A DNA stretch of 64,000 nucleotides from Paramacrobiotus metropolitanus. Its lineage: Eukaryota > Tardigrada > Eutardigrada > Parachela > Macrobiotidae. Made by a program: the position numbers and the translations under genes. The notes below the pieces were generated by a model that saw only the letters and a list, made by a program, of their open reading frames with translations, searched no databases and had not been told where the DNA came from. Each line of letters opens with the position of its first letter. The stretch's first letter is position 1. The stretch spans positions 62,001-126,000 of the forward strand of contig NW_026570415.1 in NCBI RefSeq assembly GCF_019649055.1, given 5' to 3'. Shown one piece after another: positions 62,369 to 64,000 of this stretch.

Positions 62369-63764
62369 ATGCTAAGATTATCCATCTGTTCCTGTCTGCT
62401 GTGCATTGTTTTCCATGTCTGCACCGGTCAGGACGCTTTCCAGGACGACATCCTGGGATGCGATCCCGCCGCGCATCCGCCGTGTCCGCTGCAAACCGCC
62501 GCACCACATTATTACAAAAAGGAGGAGACGGTGTACATTCCCTACGTCATCGATCCAGAAATTGACGGTACGTCCCACTTCAGAAGCGTTTAATTAGCTC
62601 CGCGGTTAATGCTGAACGAACATCAGTCAATTTCTCAGAAAGAATTATGTAAAACCGAGAAAACGATAAAGCGAAGGATTGTTGCGGTCATTTCAAAAAT
62701 TTAAACATACAGATCAATAAAAAAAATTTATTTTCAAAACAGACAAATTCTGAATTTCGCTTTGATTGGGCTTTGCCTTATTATAACAATATGCTGTCTT
62801 TTCGTCAAATCGCACGGATGCTACGAGCACAAACGCTTTTTTATGCCGATGTGTACATTTCGTTGGGCTGTAAAATGAAATTAAACAGTTTTGGAATGCG
62901 CGAGAGCCAAAATATTATACGCTTTTCCTAATGAGCTGACCGTTAGCAGATGCTTCGGTGGAGACCATAACCGCGGCAGTGGACTCGGTCAGCCAGCAGA
63001 CCGGCTGCCTGCAGTTCGTCCCGGTGGAGGACGCCCACCGTCGCGGCATCCCGCGGAAACCGCTCATCCGTTTCGCCCACGACGACCGCTGCGCGGCACA
63101 GTTCGACCCGGCGGCAAACCCGGTCCACAAGGTCTACCTGACGACGGACTGCGTCGCCACCGGCAAAACCGGCCGCATCCAGGAGCTGCTGCTCCTGGCC
63201 ATGGGTTTCCCACGGGAAATCGATCGTCACGACCGGGATGACTATGTCGTCATCAACTGGGAGAATATCGACGAAGGTGCACTCACTTTATTCTGCTTTT
63301 AACAAGAAGTAAGCAAAAGATTGTCTTATCAATGCAGCTCGCAAACCGGAACTGTATAAAAACGAAGCCGGTGTTTTCGATGCGCTGCCGTATGATTTCG
63401 CATCCCTCCTGCATCCCGGATATAATTTCCTGATGCGCAGTAAGAAAGCGCCCAGTATCCTTCCCAAGACCCGGATTGTCGTGGGCCTGCAGGAAAAGCT
63501 GAGCGCCGGTGATATAACAAAACTGAAGAAGACCGTTTGCGAAGGTGCGCAGGACTTTATTTCTAGCACCATTATGTTACGCGTTTTGTACGAGCGCGGT
63601 TTATTAGGAACCCCGGGCACGCCAAGCAACAAGCGGATGGCGATCAAGCCCCGCCCAACGCCCACCACCAAACCCACCACCACGACAGCCCCGACGACAA
63701 CCGACGAACCGGTGACCACGGAGGAACCGGCGCCGACGGACGCGCCAGCATCAGGCTGCGGTTC
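62369..63764 (+). CDS. Second secreted astacin-like protein without catalytic residues (3' end outside the window)
   Basis: Exons 62369-62567, 62950-63276, 63338-63544 and 63608-63764, with the same phases as 15339-17474; the exon after the zinc-site exon is 207 nt in both. I chose the ATG at 62369 because MLRLSICSCLLCIVFHVCTG is a clear signal peptide. Then come ILGCDPAAHPPCPLQT, IPYVIDPEID, CLQFVPVEDA and VHKVYLTTDCVA. The zinc-site segment reads ELLLLAMGFPREIDRHDRDD: all three zinc histidines and the catalytic Glu are replaced. The Met-turn is ASLLHPGY. The last visible exon is a Thr/Pro-rich linker (about 50 aa) ending at a strong donor (gtaagt at 63765). At least two more exons, corresponding to 17005-17474 of the paralogue, should lie to the right. 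Inference: an extracellular pseudoprotease. Confidence 0.82.
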
Positions 63765-64000
63765 GTAAGTTCCTCAGTGTTCGGACTTGCTTGATCTTGT
63801 ACCCAGCGTCTTCTTCGTACAGTCCTTCTCCTATTTTTTTGGTTCAGAAGCAAAAGCAAAGGGTGGGGCTGATACTCAACCTTACAGAGAATGCGAATGC
63901 ATCGGCTCAGATTCAGATTTAAAAAATCAGATTAAATCTGTGGATTCAGATTAAAAATCAGTGTGCAGCGGTAGTACAACAAGCACAGTGCGCATGCAAC
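63765..64000 (+). other. Start of the next intron of the astacin-like gene
   Basis: Begins gtaagttcc; no acceptor with a matching exon is seen before the window ends. ATTCAGATT/AATCAGATT repeats lie near 63908-63960. Confidence 0.55.

Overview
The window is eukaryotic nuclear DNA, most likely from a small invertebrate animal. Genes are split by short GT-AG introns (about 36-180 nt, a few larger), reading frames resume cleanly across splice sites, and two astacin-family genes, a Helitron, a piggyBac remnant and a Ty3/gypsy-type LTR element are present. The gene content would fit a tardigrade or another ecdysozoan, but that is a guess from style and I see no diagnostic marker.

Region 1 (1-25 kb, plus 40-42 kb) is a cluster of about twelve intact, broken or relic copies of one gene family. 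The full architecture is two Tudor/Agenet-like domains followed by a short helix/strand region, all resembling the N-terminus of the fragile-X protein FMRP/FXR, then an F-box with about 220 residues of family-specific sequence, then a small conserved C-terminal exon. The copy at 40332-41977 encodes Tudor pair and F-box in one uninterrupted exon, so the fusion is not a gene-prediction artefact. I know of no described family with this FMRP-head/F-box arrangement. If real, these would be SCF-type ubiquitin ligase adaptors using an FMRP-like reader to choose targets.

Region 2 holds two paralogous secreted astacin-like proteins (15339-17474, and 62369 running off the right end). Both have lost the catalytic glutamate and the first two zinc histidines, and the second copy has lost all three, so they look like pseudoproteases.

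Region 3 (22-36 kb) is rich in mobile DNA. It contains a decayed piggyBac transposase joined to a truncated Tudor/F-box copy and studded with GTCGAC-centred palindromes, a multi-exon zinc-finger gene, two tRNA-like sequences of one type, an apparently intact Helitron with a four-exon RepHel gene, and a large GTTGC-rich minisatellite. At 38-46 kb lie an inverted pair of four-transmembrane paralogues of unknown family and a small candidate gene for a secreted cysteine-containing peptide.

Region 4 (46475-61364) is a 14.9 kb LTR retrotransposon with two 296-bp LTRs that read as identical and a 4-bp target duplication (CTGG). After gag and pol it carries two long additional ORFs (861 and 815 aa) where an env gene might sit. 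Neither looks like an envelope. Each is preceded directly by a splice-acceptor-like sequence. The first contains what look like tandem winged-helix units. pol is interrupted by three single-base frame changes.
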